Part shown: positions 27,394 through 37,566 of the stretch, in pieces
Position numbering within the stretch: position 1 is the first letter of the stretch
Layout of the letters: every line of letters begins with the position of its first letter
Origin: an uncultured Roseicyclus sp.
Lineage (GTDB): Bacteria; Pseudomonadota; Alphaproteobacteria; Rhodobacterales; Rhodobacteraceae
DNA: 64,000 nucleotides
NCBI GenBank assembly: GCA_947489665.1
Contig: CANLEH010000001.1
Location: forward strand, 1,150,501 to 1,214,500
Reading direction: 5' to 3'
Notes under the pieces: generated by a model
What the model saw: the letters and a program-made list of their open reading frames with translations, nothing else
Database searches by the model: none
What the model was told of the DNA's origin: nothing
Position numbers and translations under genes: made by a program

Positions 27394-28689
27394 ATGGCCA
27401 ACGTCGTGGTTGTCGGCGCCCAGTGGGGTGACGAAGGCAAGGGTAAGATCGTTGATTGGTTGAGCGAACGCGCGGATGTCATTGCGCGTTTTCAAGGCGG
27501 CCATAACGCCGGCCATACGCTTGTCATCGACGGAAAGGTCTACAAGTTGAACGCCTTGCCGTCCGGTGTTGTGCGCGGCGGCAAGCTGTCGGTCATCGGC
27601 AATGGCGTTGTGCTGGACCCCTGGCATCTTGTCGAAGAAATCCGCGCGATACAGGAGCAGGGCGTCGAAATCAGCCCGGAAGTGCTGATGATCGCTGAGA
27701 ACACCCCGCTGATTCTTCCCATCCATGGCGAGCTGGATCGTGCTCGCGAAGAAGCGGCCTCGAAAGGCACAAAGATCGGCACGACGGGCCGTGGCATCGG
27801 CCCGGCCTATGAGGACAAAGTCGGGCGGCGCTCGGTTCGCGTCGCTGATCTGGCCGACCCCGCGACATTGGAGGCACGCGTTGACCGCGCCCTGCAACAC
27901 CATGATCCGCTTCGTCGCGGGCTTGGCATCGAACCGGTTGATCGCGAAGCCCTGTTGGCGCAGTTGCGCGGCATTGCGCCGGAAATCCTGCGCTACGCCG
28001 CGCCGGTCTGGAAAGTGCTCAACGAAAAGCGGCGGGCGGGAAAGCGCATCCTGTTCGAAGGCGCACAGGGTGCGCTTCTGGACATCGATTTCGGGACCTA
28101 CCCCTTTGTTACCTCGTCCAACGTGATCGCGGGGCAAGCGGCCACAGGCGTGGGCATTGGCCCGGGTGCGATCGATTATGTGCTTGGTCTGGTAAAGGCC
28201 TACACAACCCGCGTCGGCGAAGGCCCGTTCCCGGCAGAACTGCATGACGCGGATGGCCAACGCCTTGGCGAACGCGGCCATGAATGGGGCACAACGACGG
28301 GCCGCAAACGCCGCTGTGGCTGGTTTGATGCCTGCCTTGTGCGGCAGACCTGCGTGACCTCTGGCGTGACCGGAATTGCCCTGACCAAGATTGATGTGCT
28401 CGACGGGTTCGAAACGCTCAAGATCTGCGTAGGTTATGACCTGGATGGCGAACGGCTCGACTATTTGCCGACCGCGGCCGACCAACAGGCGCGCTGCACG
28501 CCGATCTACGAGGAGATGCCGGGCTGGTCAGAATCAACCGAAGGCGCGCGGTCCTGGGCAGAACTGCCGGGCAATGCGGTCAAATATGTGCGCCGCATCG
28601 AAGAGTTGATCCAATGCCCCGTGGCCCTACTTTCCACCTCGCCTGAACGCGATGACACGATCCTCGTGACAGACCCGTTCGCTGATTGA
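27394..28689 (+). CDS. purA: Adenylosuccinate synthetase
   Basis: 431 residues from ATG 27394, preceded by GGAGG at good spacing; the earlier ORF start is not used. First committed step of AMP synthesis from IMP. N-terminal [16 protein letters not shown] (GTP site and catalytic Asp), [29 protein letters not shown] and the C-terminal guanine-binding [11 protein letters not shown]. Followed after ten bases by a DUF2842 gene and then a terminator. Confidence 0.98.
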   Translation: MANVVVVGAQWGDEGKGKIVDWLSERADVIARFQGGHNAGHTLVIDGKVYKLNALPSGVVRGGKLSVIGNGVVLDPWHLVEEIRAIQEQGVEISPEVLMIAENTPLILPIHGELDRAREEAASKGTKIGTTGRGIGPAYEDKVGRRSVRVADLADPATLEARVDRALQHHDPLRRGLGIEPVDREALLAQLRGIAPEILRYAAPVWKVLNEKRRAGKRILFEGAQGALLDIDFGTYPFVTSSNVIAGQAATGVGIGPGAIDYVLGLVKAYTTRVGEGPFPAELHDADGQRLGERGHEWGTTTGRKRRCGWFDACLVRQTCVTSGVTGIALTKIDVLDGFETLKICVGYDLDGERLDYLPTAADQQARCTPIYEEMPGWSESTEGARSWAELPGNAVKYVRRIEELIQCPVALLSTSPERDDTILVTDPFAD

Positions 28690-28699
28690 CGGAGGTTCC

Positions 28700-28927
28700 A
28701 TGGCGCTCAGCTACAAGGCCCGCAAACGCTGGTCGCTGTTCATCCTTCTGGTCGGGCTGCCGATTTATATCGCGGCGGTCTGGTTCCTGCTGAGCCTGCT
28801 GGAAGGCTGGAGCATCTGGGTTCAGATGGGCGTCTGTCTGGCTTTCAGCATCTTGTGGGCCTTCCCGTTGAAGGCCGTGTTCCTCGGCGTCGGAAAAGCT
28901 GATCCTGACGCGCCACTGGACGAATGA
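28700..28927 (+). CDS. DUF2842 family small membrane protein
   Basis: 75 residues with two transmembrane helices (SLFILLVGLPIYIAAVWFLL and a second around GVCLAFSILWAFPL) and basic N-terminal YKARKRW. This is the alphaproteobacterial DUF2842 family of unknown function. It is preceded by GGAGG in the ten bases after purA and shares its terminator. Confidence 0.87.
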   Translation: MALSYKARKRWSLFILLVGLPIYIAAVWFLLSLLEGWSIWVQMGVCLAFSILWAFPLKAVFLGVGKADPDAPLDE

Positions 28928-28955
28928 AAAAGGGCGCCGAAGCGCCCCTTTTTTT
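28926..28955 (+). terminator. Bidirectional terminator, purA-DUF2842 and the acidic protein gene
   Basis: Stem GGGCGC / GCGCCC with loop CGAA, preceded by five A and followed by C and seven T. It can stop transcription from both sides and sits between two convergent genes. Confidence 0.9.
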
Positions 28956-28979
28956 GGCTATTGCATGTAGGGCCGTTGT

Positions 28980-31637
28980 TCAGAGCGTTTCAGTCACCCG
29001 ATACCGATTGCCGCCCAATTCCTCCAGCACGCCATCCCGCGTCAGCGTCTCGACTGCGGAAATCGCTTCCTCACGCGAAATCGATCCGTCGGTGGCGATC
29101 CGCACCAGGCGCAGCAGTTGCATGCGCTTGAATTCGACAAGGCCAGCTTCGCGGGACAGGTAGGTTGCACCCATCTCGACAACTTCTTCGATCTCAGTTG
29201 CAGGCGACTCTTCCAGGCGCTGCGCAAAAACGGCGAAATGGTCGACTTCGGCGCCGGCATCCTGTGCCGTGGCTGCATCCGCGTCGGCGGTGTCGCGAAC
29301 TTCGTCGATTTCCTGCGCCAGTTGAGCTTCAAGTGCTGCGATTGGATCGTCGAAATCGGCGTCTTCTTCGATGTCGGTTTGCGCGGCGGCGCTGGGTTTC
29401 GCGGCGGGCATCTCGGGCGCGTCCATTTCGGGAGCGTCCGCAACAGCCTCATCGGCTTCTGCCGCGACCTCTTCGCGGGGCGAACGCCCCAGGCCGGACG
29501 CGATCATCCCGGCACGTTGTGCCAGATTGGCCAGCGAATTTGCCATCTTGCGCGGGGCAGGGCGGGCGGCTTCCACGGCTTCGGCGTCAACCTCTTCGAC
29601 CGCAGTCTCGGCCACAGCGACCTCTTCGTTCAGAACCAAAGGCGTGGCGGCAGGCCCGGTCTCGGGGCGATCCGCAACCTCGGCTTCCGTCGGCGACACA
29701 CGGCGCGGTGCGACCGGTGCAGCGGGTGCTGCCGGCGCGTCATCTTCGATGCGCTGTTCGGACACCAGAACCAGCGGTGCAGGGCGTTCTTCGGCGGCCA
29801 GTTGGCGACGCGAGACGTCAACGCGCACGCGGCGCGGGCGCATTACGCGGGCCAGATCCTCACGATATTCGGCGGCGTCGTCCTCAAGCCCCGTCATATC
29901 GGCAACCGAGGCCCCATCCGCGGCCAGTTGGGTTTCTGCGGCGCGAGCGGCCACGGCTGCTTTCAGATGCTCGATATTGGCGCGACGACGGGTCGTCTCA
30001 ACCGTGGTCAAACGGCCTTCGGTGGCCTCGAACAGGCGATCCATGTCGCCGCCACCATCGCCGTCCGCATCGGCGAAAGCCGTGCGATCAGCGCTTGGGG
30101 GTGTGGGAGAGTCAGGCGTTTCGTCGGCGATTGCTTCGGCGATGTCGTCCGCAACAGTAGCAGGTGCCGCTTCGATGGCCTCGGCAATCTCTTCCGCAGG
30201 TTCTTCAATGGCAGGTGCGGTCACGGCGGCGATGGCGGCCAATGTATCGCTGTCGTCGTCCTCAGTTTCTACGACCTCGTCGATCCCGTCAGCTTCCAGC
30301 GCTTCTGACGCTGCAGCCATGGTGGAGGCGCCGGTTGCGAACGCGGCGGCGAGTGCTGCAACAGCGGCATCGTCATCGGCTTCGATCACAGGCTCGGGCG
30401 CGGCGCCTTCTCCACCGGCGGAGATCAGTTCATCATCAGGTTGCACGGTCGCAGGCGCATCGCCTGTTTCAGCCAATGCGGCGCGACGGATACGGGCCAG
30501 GCGAGCGGCAACGGAGGCGCCATCAAAGGCGGCCTCTTCGTCATTCTCATCAGCAAAAATCGAGTCGATATCGCCGTCATCATCGTCCTCATCGAGATCG
30601 GCCATGATGCTGTCAGCGGTGTCTGCGTCTTCGGCCTCTGCGATATCTTCCGCATCAGTGTCATCTGCAGGCGCGCCTTCGGCGGCCAGAGCGGCGGCGA
30701 CCGCGATCAGCGTATCTGCTCCGGCAACGCCATCTTCTTCGTCGTCGGCGTCGATTTCGTCATCACCTGCGAGGTCGACTGGTGCTGGTTCATCTGCCTC
30801 CGCCTCGGCCTCAGCCTCAGCAAAATCGGCGTCATCGCTCATGGCGGCTGCGATCCCGGCGAGGGTATCGTCATCTGACGCCTCATCGGCCGCTTCTGCA
30901 ACGGACGTGTCCTCGGCGGGCTCCGCAATCTCTTCCGAGATCTCCTCAGACGCGGCTTCGACCTCTTCCACGATCTCGTCTGCGGCCTCACCAGCAGCTT
31001 CTGCTGCGGCATCGGCGGCCTCTTCGCTGGCTTCTGCAACTTCTTCGATTGTCTCGTCCGCGGCTTCGACGGCGTCTTCGATCGGCTCTTCGGCAACTTC
31101 GGCGGCGTCCTCAGCTGCTTCCGCTACGTCGTCGCTTTCCTCGGCGGGCGCGTCCACGGCCTCGGCGTCAGCGGCTTCTGCAACATCCTCTGCTGCGTCG
31201 TCTTCTTCGTCTTCGGCAAGCGCTGCGGCCCCCGTCGCGGCAGCAACCGCTGCCGTCACGGCCACGGCCTCACCGGCCGGCGCTTCGGGGGCGACGCTTT
31301 CAACGGCATCTTCAATCTGCGGGTCACGCGCGAAGGAGCGTTCGGCAGCGCTTTCGAATGCTGGGGTATCTTCGGCAGGCGCACCTTCGGGGCGCATGAT
31401 CAGACCATTTTCAACCATACGCGATTCGACGCGGCGCTGGATGGCCTCTTCCGTGATGCGGTGCAGGGTCTCGGCATCTGGCGTGGGCGGTTCCGCCCCG
31501 AAATAGCGATCCTCTGCGGCGAGGTCGCGGAAATACTCTGCCACGGCCTTCATGGCCTCAAACGGGCGGTCAAAGCCCTCAAGGGTACAAGAAAACGTGC
31601 CGTAAGAGACCGTCAGGATTTTGTTTTCATCACTCAT
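28980..31637 (-). CDS. Large acidic Ala/Glu-rich protein with conserved ends
   Basis: 885 residues from ATG 31637 ([21 protein letters not shown]). An N-terminal domain of about 100 residues ([30 protein letters not shown]) is followed by several hundred residues dominated by Ala, Glu and Asp. The repetitive middle is of the EAAD/AEEA style and probably extended helical or disordered. A more basic stretch ([14 protein letters not shown]) comes next, and a C-terminal folded domain ([19 protein letters not shown] to [11 protein letters not shown]) resembles a winged helix. No signal peptide. Function unknown. Divergent from thiamine diphosphokinase. Confidence 0.8.
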   Translation of the reverse strand: MSDENKILTVSYGTFSCTLEGFDRPFEAMKAVAEYFRDLAAEDRYFGAEPPTPDAETLHRITEEAIQRRVESRMVENGLIMRPEGAPAEDTPAFESAAERSFARDPQIEDAVESVAPEAPAGEAVAVTAAVAAATGAAALAEDEEDDAAEDVAEAADAEAVDAPAEESDDVAEAAEDAAEVAEEPIEDAVEAADETIEEVAEASEEAADAAAEAAGEAADEIVEEVEAASEEISEEIAEPAEDTSVAEAADEASDDDTLAGIAAAMSDDADFAEAEAEAEADEPAPVDLAGDDEIDADDEEDGVAGADTLIAVAAALAAEGAPADDTDAEDIAEAEDADTADSIMADLDEDDDDGDIDSIFADENDEEAAFDGASVAARLARIRRAALAETGDAPATVQPDDELISAGGEGAAPEPVIEADDDAAVAALAAAFATGASTMAAASEALEADGIDEVVETEDDDSDTLAAIAAVTAPAIEEPAEEIAEAIEAAPATVADDIAEAIADETPDSPTPPSADRTAFADADGDGGGDMDRLFEATEGRLTTVETTRRRANIEHLKAAVAARAAETQLAADGASVADMTGLEDDAAEYREDLARVMRPRRVRVDVSRRQLAAEERPAPLVLVSEQRIEDDAPAAPAAPVAPRRVSPTEAEVADRPETGPAATPLVLNEEVAVAETAVEEVDAEAVEAARPAPRKMANSLANLAQRAGMIASGLGRSPREEVAAEADEAVADAPEMDAPEMPAAKPSAAAQTDIEEDADFDDPIAALEAQLAQEIDEVRDTADADAATAQDAGAEVDHFAVFAQRLEESPATEIEEVVEMGATYLSREAGLVEFKRMQLLRLVRIATDGSISREEAISAVETLTRDGVLEELGGNRYRVTETL

Positions 31638-31814
31638 TGCTCTGCCACTCTGCTCGTCCGGGCCACCCTGTTCACCAGAATTCACCGGAATTTATCATCC
31701 TCGCAAAAGGTGTAACAAACTGTTTCCAGTAAAAAGCGACGCGAATTGGACCTTTTGGTGATCAATGACCCAGACCATGGCAACAATGTGGACAATGAAC
31801 AGGAGGGGTGCCGA

Positions 31815-32492
31815 TTGTCCTTGAATTTCAACGCTCCTGTTGTGCTTGTGGGGGGCGGTTTGGTGGGCGATGCCGCCTTTGAATTGTCAAAAATGCACGC
31901 AAATTTTTTTGTTGGCGTTGATGGGGGCGGGGACGAGATCTTGCGCCGCGGGGCGGTTCCTGAGGCCGTGATCGGCGATTTGGATTCGTTTTCGGACGCG
32001 GGGCGTGCAGCGATTCCCCCCGCGAAGCTGATCCACGTGGCCGAGCAGGACAGTACGGATTTCGAGAAAGCCCTGTCACGGCTAGCAGCGCCACTGATCC
32101 TTGCGATTGGCTTTACGGGCGCCCGTCTGGATCACGAATTGGCCGCCATGCACGTGCTTGTCCGCTATCCGCGGCAGCCCGTCCTTTTGATCGGGCAAGA
32201 GGATGTGGTTGTGCACTTGCCTGCGCGGATTGCGTTGGATGTTCCGCCCGGAACGCGAGTGTCGCTGTTTCCCATGGACGGTGTGACCGTGGGCTTGCAC
32301 GGGGTGGAGTGGGCCTTTGACGCGCTCGATCTGCACCCGGCGCGCAAGATCGGAACCTCGAACCGGGCCGGTGACGGTCCGGTTGTGCTTAAGTCAGACC
32401 GCCCGGGCTGCCTGCTGCTGCTGCCGGTGGAAATGCTGGAGCAGGTGATCGCGGCCTTGGCTGCGGCGGATTTCCACTCGCCCCACGCGTGA
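31815..32492 (+). CDS. thiN: Thiamine diphosphokinase
   Basis: 225 residues. The TTG at 31815 is chosen because AGGAGG lies eight bases before it and the protein then has family length; the ORF-track start adds an unrelated leader. It transfers pyrophosphate from ATP to thiamine, giving ThDP. Motifs: VDGGGDEILRRG, IGDLDSF, QDSTDFEKAL and FTGARLDHELA. No TPP riboswitch is seen upstream. rpiA follows after 50 bases. Confidence 0.88.
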   Translation: MSLNFNAPVVLVGGGLVGDAAFELSKMHANFFVGVDGGGDEILRRGAVPEAVIGDLDSFSDAGRAAIPPAKLIHVAEQDSTDFEKALSRLAAPLILAIGFTGARLDHELAAMHVLVRYPRQPVLLIGQEDVVVHLPARIALDVPPGTRVSLFPMDGVTVGLHGVEWAFDALDLHPARKIGTSNRAGDGPVVLKSDRPGCLLLLPVEMLEQVIAALAAADFHSPHA

Positions 32493-32542
32493 GCAACCGC
32501 TATGGGTGTCACGTAGCTGCCACAAAAGAATGAGATGCGCCC

Positions 32543-33331
32543 ATGACGGCCGAGCTTTCCCCCATCGACAAAGCCAAATACGTGGCCGCCCGCCGGGCGG
32601 TGGAATTTGTGGAAGACGGGATGCGCGTGGGGCTTGGAACCGGCTCCACCGCCGCGTGGATGGTGCGCTGCCTGGGGGAGCTTGTCCGCGAAGAGGGGAT
32701 GCAGATTACCGGCGTAGCGACCTCGACCCGTACAGCGGATCTGGCGCGCGAAGTGGGCGTGACAATCAAGACGCTGGATGAGGTGCGCTGGCTGGATCTG
32801 ACGATTGACGGGGCCGATGAATACGACCCGAACCTGAACCTGATCAAAGGTGGCGGCGGGGCGCTGTTGCACGAGAAGATCGTTGCAACGGCGAGCGATC
32901 AGATGGTGGTGATCGCGGATCTGACCAAGCAGGTAGATACTTTGGGGGCCTTCCCTTTGCCCGTCGAGATCATTCCGTTCGGATGGCAAACCACGAAGGC
33001 GCTGATCGAAGAGATGCTGTCGAACGTGGATGTTCTGGGGCGCTCGGCGTCCCTGCGGTTGAGCGGGACGGAGCCATTCAAGACCGATGAGGGCAACTAT
33101 ATCCTCGACCTGCATCTGCGCCGGATCGCACAACCGGCGCAGGTGAGCCTGGTGCTGAACCAGATCCCCGGCGTAGTGGAGAATGGTCTGTTCCTCGACA
33201 TTTGCGATGTTCTGGTGATCGGCAATGCCGACGGAACGGTTGAAGTGCGGGACATCAACAACGGCACGGTCGAGCATGAGCGTGTGGATGTGTCGGATAC
33301 CGAAAATCTGTTTGACGAAGTGCGCGACTAA
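32543..33331 (+). CDS. rpiA: Ribose-5-phosphate isomerase A
   Basis: 262 residues; interconverts ribose-5-P and ribulose-5-P in the pentose phosphate and Calvin pathways. Motifs: VGLGTGSTAAWMV, LTIDGADEYDPNLNLIKGGGGAL (catalytic Asp, and the Glu of the next helix) and the Lys of the GGGGALLHEK loop. The C-terminal tail beyond about residue 230 is longer than in E. coli RpiA (219 residues). Followed by a gene-free 600-bp gap. Confidence 0.96.
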   Translation: MTAELSPIDKAKYVAARRAVEFVEDGMRVGLGTGSTAAWMVRCLGELVREEGMQITGVATSTRTADLAREVGVTIKTLDEVRWLDLTIDGADEYDPNLNLIKGGGGALLHEKIVATASDQMVVIADLTKQVDTLGAFPLPVEIIPFGWQTTKALIEEMLSNVDVLGRSASLRLSGTEPFKTDEGNYILDLHLRRIAQPAQVSLVLNQIPGVVENGLFLDICDVLVIGNADGTVEVRDINNGTVEHERVDVSDTENLFDEVRD

Positions 33332-33927
33332 GGCGCGTATCAGGACTTTAATCTAAAGGAGCGGCTGCGCCGCACGCCTTTCTTCTCGTTGCGCGGACTT
33401 GCGCCGCGCGGCCTCGGGAGTGCGGGCGTCGCCCGCTTGGGGGCTCTGCCCCCTTACGCGCCTTTCCCATGGGGAAAAACGCTGACCCCCGAGGTACTTT
33501 TGAAACAAGGAAGATGTGCGCGCACGCCTGCGAAGGCGGCCGACAGGCCGGAGCAGGGCGTGACCGGGGCGGTTGGTCTGCGCGGTGGCTCGGGTTCGGA
33601 TTCGTTCAATTGGCGTAAGGCCAAAGAAAGCGGCGCCGCTGGAATGCGGTCACGCGCTCTGCCGGGTGTCAGCCGACAGATCGGAAAAGACGCGCAGGTC
33701 CGATGCCGGACACCCTGCACCCGATGTGCCGATGGGACGGCATGGGTGGTCTGGGGGCCTCCGGCGCATGACCGACAGCCTTGGGTCGATGATCATCAGC
33801 GCGCAGTATAGGGTGACTGCAGAGGTGTTGCGCATTTTGGCACAGGTGCGTGCGGTGGCCCCTCTGGCGTTAAGGCATTGTTCATGGAATAGACCGTTAC
33901 GCCCCGTTACTGCGCAGGAGAAACGCG
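33332..33927. other. 596-bp gap between rpiA and gor
   Basis: No credible gene: the ORFs here (for example 33389-33811) give low-complexity Arg/Gly/Ala products without domain pattern. The first 150 bases hold a string of small hairpins, listed separately. The rest (about 33480-33900) shows no repeat, tRNA or riboswitch that I can recognise. The gor promoter is probably in the last 150 bases, with AGGAG eight bases before the gor ATG. Confidence 0.6.
33361..33477. repeat. String of five mini-hairpins
   Basis: Consecutive inverted repeats: GCGGC-TGC-GCCGC, GCGCGG-7nt-CCGCGC, GCGGGC-GTC-GCCCGC, GGGGGC-TCT-GCCCCC and TTTCCC-ATG-GGGAAA. Four of the five have 3-nt loops. The string begins about 30 bases after the rpiA stop. 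It has the look of a dispersed intergenic mosaic repeat, but copy number cannot be judged from this window. Confidence 0.7.
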
Positions 33928-35382
33928 ATGTCCGACTTCGATTATGACCTCTTCGTCATTGGTGGAGGCTCGGGCGGTGTGCGCGCCGCGCGAGTTGCGG
34001 CGGCGGGCGGCGCGAAGGTTGCGCTGGCGGAAGACAATCGGATGGGTGGCACGTGCGTGATCCGGGGCTGTGTGCCGAAAAAGCTGATGGTTTTCGCCTC
34101 TGGCTATCGTGAAGGCTTTTCCGAGGCGCGCGCCTATGGCTGGGATGTGAAGGATGGGGATTTTCAGTGGCCTGTCTTCCGCGATCATCTGAATAACGAA
34201 TTGGATCGTCTGGAAGGTGTCTATCGCAAGCTGCTCGACGGCTCGGGCGTGGAGATTTTTGACGCGCGTGCCAAGCTGGCCGATGCGCATACCGTTGAGG
34301 TGGGTGGTGAGACCAAGACTGCCAAGCACATTCTGGTGGCCACTGGCGGGCATCCAGTGCGGCCCGACATGGCCAATGCGCATCTGGGTATTGTGTCGGA
34401 CGATATCTTCAATCTCGACGCTTTGCCGAAGCGGCTGCTGATCGTTGGCGGCGGCTATATTGCCTGCGAGTTCGCGTGCATCATGGCCGGTCTCGGTGTT
34501 GAGGTGACGCAATATTATCGCGGCGCTCAGATCCTGCGTGGCTTTGATGATGAGGCACGTGGGCTGATCGCGGAGATGATGCGCGAGCAGGGGATCAACC
34601 TGCATCTGGGCACCAATATCGTAGAGATGGGGGCGGCAGATGCGGATCACACAGCCTCTTGGACCGGCACCGATAGCGACGCGGCCATGGGGGCTTCAGC
34701 CCGGTCGGCTGGCGATCTTGTGCCGGAAGGCGGAAAAGGCCGCCCGATCTGGGTGAAGTCCACAAACGGGCAGGAAGGCGTCTTCGATCAGGTTCTGTTT
34801 GCCACGGGTCGCAGCCCGAACACGCGCGACATGGGGTTGGAGGAAATCGGCGTCGAAATCGGCCGCCGTGGCGAGATCGTCGTCGACGAATACAGCCAGA
34901 CCGCCGTGCCCTCGGTCTATGCGATTGGGGATGTGACCAACCGTGTGAACCTGACGCCGGTGGCGATCCGCGAAGGCATGGCTTTCGTTGAAACGGTCTT
35001 CAACGGCAACCCGACGCCTGTGGATCACGATCTGATCCCCTCGGCCGTGTTCACCACGCCGGAATATGGAACAGTCGGTCTGACCGAAGAGGCCGCCCGC
35101 GAGCAAGAAGAGGTGGAGATCTACTGCACCTCGTTCCGGCCCATGCAAACCGCCTTTGCCGGCAAGCCCTGGCGCGTCTTGATGAAACTTGTCGTCTCAA
35201 AGGCCAGTCGCAAGGTGCTTGGCTGCCATATCGTGGCCCCCGGCGCGGGTGAGATGATCCAGCTGGCCGGAATCGCGGTGAAAATGGGTGCAACCAAGGA
35301 AGATTTCGACCGAACGGTTGCAGTCCACCCCACGATGTCGGAAGAGATCGTGACAATGCGTGAACCCATGAGGACAGCGTGA
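33928..35382 (+). CDS. gor: Glutathione-disulfide reductase
   Basis: 484 residues. FAD/NADPH flavoprotein that regenerates GSH. FAD site FVIGGGSGGVRAAR, redox disulfide GGTCVIRGCVPKK (CxxxxC), NADPH site LIVGGGYIACEFA, second FAD motif VYAIGDVTNR and the C-terminal catalytic HPTMSEE. It is about 30 residues longer than E. coli Gor because of an extra Ala/Gly/Ser-rich stretch near residues 236-275, before WVKSTNGQEGVFDQVLFATGR. A small hairpin (GCCGC-TTTTTC-GCGGC) directly follows the stop. Confidence 0.95.
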   Translation: MSDFDYDLFVIGGGSGGVRAARVAAAGGAKVALAEDNRMGGTCVIRGCVPKKLMVFASGYREGFSEARAYGWDVKDGDFQWPVFRDHLNNELDRLEGVYRKLLDGSGVEIFDARAKLADAHTVEVGGETKTAKHILVATGGHPVRPDMANAHLGIVSDDIFNLDALPKRLLIVGGGYIACEFACIMAGLGVEVTQYYRGAQILRGFDDEARGLIAEMMREQGINLHLGTNIVEMGAADADHTASWTGTDSDAAMGASARSAGDLVPEGGKGRPIWVKSTNGQEGVFDQVLFATGRSPNTRDMGLEEIGVEIGRRGEIVVDEYSQTAVPSVYAIGDVTNRVNLTPVAIREGMAFVETVFNGNPTPVDHDLIPSAVFTTPEYGTVGLTEEAAREQEEVEIYCTSFRPMQTAFAGKPWRVLMKLVVSKASRKVLGCHIVAPGAGEMIQLAGIAVKMGATKEDFDRTVAVHPTMSEEIVTMREPMRTA

Positions 35383-35485
35383 GGCCGCTTTTTCGCGGCG
35401 AAAGCGCACATCCACGGGTGCAAAGCGGATTTTCAGCCCCATATAGGGCATCAACAGATGACGCATCCAAGAGGTGAGACGACAG

Positions 35486-36658
35486 ATGGCGGGTAACAGT
35501 GGCGGACCCTGGGGCGGCGGTGGCGGTGGCAATCGCGGAAACCAAGGCAGCAACGGCAGCGGCAATGATGGACGGCGCCCTTCGGGGCCCGGACGTGAGG
35601 GTGGCGGCCAGAACATCCCCGAAATCGACGACATCGTCCGCAAGGGCCAGGAACAGCTGCGCGTCCTGATGGGCGGTCGCGGCGGTGGCACCGGCGGCGG
35701 ACAGGGCGGCGGCGAAAGCCCGATCAGCCCGCGCACCATGTGGATTGGCGGGATCGCGGCGGCCGCTGCTGCCTACCTCTTTGCCTCGTTCTACACGGTG
35801 CAGCCGGGTGAGCAGGGTGTTGAGTTGTTCCTTGGCTCCGAATACCGCATTACCGACGATGGGCCGCACTTTGCATGGTGGCCGGTGGTCACGGCGGAGG
35901 TCATTGCGACCGATCAGGAACGGACAGAGACCATTGGCAACAACCGTGCCGGTGCCTCGGACCGAGGGCTGATGCTGACGACCGACGAGAATATCGTCGA
36001 CATCGATTTCGACGTGGTCTGGAACATCTCCAACCCCGCCGATTTCCTGTTCAACCTACGGGACCCCGAAGCCACCATTCGTGCGGTCGCGGAATCGGCC
36101 ATGCGTGAGATCATCGCGCAGTCCGAACTGGCGCCGATCCTGAACCGCGACCGTCAGTTGATTGCCGACCAGGCAGAAGTGCTGATCCAACAAACGCTTG
36201 ATGTCTACGAATCCGGCATCAACGTTCTGCGTGTGAACCTTGACCGTGCCGACCCGCCGCAAGACGTGATCGAGGCCTTCCTCGACGTTCAGGCCGCCGA
36301 ACAGGAACGCGACCGTCTGGAACGGACGGCGGACGCCTATTCGAACCGGGTGACGGCAGGCGCGCGTGGTGAAGCCGCGCAGATCCTCGAAGAGGCCGAG
36401 GGCTACCGCGCCCGTGTGGTGAATGAGGCGCTTGGTGAAGCCAGCCGCTTCCTCGCCGTTCTGGAAGAATATGAGGCCGCGCCGGACGTGACCCGCCGCC
36501 GCCTGTATCTTGAGACGCTGGAGCGCGTTCTGGGTGAGACCGATCTGGTCATCATCGACGGTGACACTGGTGGTGGACAGGGCGTTGTGCCGTACCTGCC
36601 GTTGAACGAACTGCGCCGCCCCTCTGGCAATGCAACCACGACCGGGAGCTCGAACTAA
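35486..36658 (+). CDS. hflK: FtsH protease regulator HflK
   Basis: 390 residues from ATG 35486, with AGAGGTGAG upstream. A Gly-rich N-terminal cytoplasmic tail (GGPWGGGGGGN, GGRGGGTGGGQGGG) precedes one membrane helix (WIGGIAAAAAAYLFASF). The periplasmic SPFH/band 7 domain starts YTVQPGEQGVEL. Coiled coil around QAAEQERDRLERTADAY. It forms the large HflKC cage around FtsH. hflC starts one base after its stop. Confidence 0.97.
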   Translation: MAGNSGGPWGGGGGGNRGNQGSNGSGNDGRRPSGPGREGGGQNIPEIDDIVRKGQEQLRVLMGGRGGGTGGGQGGGESPISPRTMWIGGIAAAAAAYLFASFYTVQPGEQGVELFLGSEYRITDDGPHFAWWPVVTAEVIATDQERTETIGNNRAGASDRGLMLTTDENIVDIDFDVVWNISNPADFLFNLRDPEATIRAVAESAMREIIAQSELAPILNRDRQLIADQAEVLIQQTLDVYESGINVLRVNLDRADPPQDVIEAFLDVQAAEQERDRLERTADAYSNRVTAGARGEAAQILEEAEGYRARVVNEALGEASRFLAVLEEYEAAPDVTRRRLYLETLERVLGETDLVIIDGDTGGGQGVVPYLPLNELRRPSGNATTTGSSN

Positions 36659-36659
36659 C

Positions 36660-37559
36660 ATGTCTCGGATTACATACCTTATCCCCGTCATCGTTCTGGG
36701 TATCGTTGTCATCTCGTCCTCGATCTTCGTGGTCGATGAACGCCAGCGCGCCCTTGTCCTTCAGTTCGGTCAGATCCGTCAGGTGATCGATGAACCCGGC
36801 CTGAATTTCAAAATCCCGTTCATCCAGAATGTGGAATATTTTGAAGACCGGATCCTGTCGCTCGATACCGAGCCCACGCAGGTGACGCCGTCCGATGATC
36901 GCCGCCTCGTGGTCAGCGCCTTCGCGCGCTACCGGATCGACGATGTGGAAGAGTTTGTGCAGGCCGTGCCGGGTGGTGTGCGTCAGGCCGAGGACCTGCT
37001 CGACGGTATTCTGCGCGCGCAGATCCGTTCGGTTCTGGGTGCGGATGGCGTGACGTCGAACACCATCCTGTCGGAAGATCGCGCAGGCCTGATGCGTCAG
37101 ATCACGACCCAAGCGCGGGTCGACGCGGACGGCTTCGGGATCACGGTGCTGGACGTGCGTCTGCAACAGACCGACCTGCCGGAACAAAACCTCGACGCAA
37201 CGTTCGCCCGGATGAGGGCCGAACGTGAACGCGAAGCCGCAGACGAGATCGCGCGCGGTGAAGAAGCGGCACAGCGGATCCGCGCCCAGGCTGACCGTAC
37301 CGTGGTGGAGCTTGTGTCGGAAGCCAACCGCGAGGCCGAGATCACCCGAGGTGAGGCCGATGCCGAACGCACGCGCATCTTCGCCGAAGCCTTCGGGCAG
37401 GACGCGGAGTTCTACGATTTCACCCGTTCACTGGCGGCCTACGAGACGGCCCTGCGGGAGAATTCGACCTTCGTGATCAGCCCGGACAGCGAGTTCTTCG
37501 AATATTTCGATGGCTCCGCTTTGGGCGGCGGTAACTCGCTGGCGGCACCGTCCGAGTAA
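36660..37559 (+). CDS. hflC: FtsH protease regulator HflC
   Basis: 299 residues from ATG 36660 (MSRITYLIPVIVLGIVVISSS). Single N-terminal membrane helix and SPFH domain (VDERQRALVLQFGQIRQVI). Long charged coiled coil with MRAEREREAADEIARGEEAAQRIRAQAD, then the FDFTRS/SLAAYE-like end. Partner of HflK in the FtsH complex. Start and stop are tightly packed between hflK and a DUF2065 gene. Confidence 0.97.
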   Translation: MSRITYLIPVIVLGIVVISSSIFVVDERQRALVLQFGQIRQVIDEPGLNFKIPFIQNVEYFEDRILSLDTEPTQVTPSDDRRLVVSAFARYRIDDVEEFVQAVPGGVRQAEDLLDGILRAQIRSVLGADGVTSNTILSEDRAGLMRQITTQARVDADGFGITVLDVRLQQTDLPEQNLDATFARMRAEREREAADEIARGEEAAQRIRAQADRTVVELVSEANREAEITRGEADAERTRIFAEAFGQDAEFYDFTRSLAAYETALRENSTFVISPDSEFFEYFDGSALGGGNSLAAPSE

Positions 37560-37566
37560 TCCGCCC

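Noticed and set aside
30800-31260. Possible tandem DNA repeat or CRISPR-like array
   Set aside because: Periodicity comes from Ala/Glu/Asp codons in the acidic protein; there are no identical repeats with unique spacers.
29371-31506. 711-residue Ser/Ala-rich plus-strand ORF
   Set aside because: Mirror frame of the acidic Ala/Glu repeat gene; GCC/GAA codons read as GGC/TTC complements give a Ser/Ala string.
33389-33811. 140-residue ORF in the rpiA-gor gap
   Set aside because: Begins inside the hairpin string, low-complexity Arg/Gly product, no ribosome-binding site and no domain; treated as non-coding.
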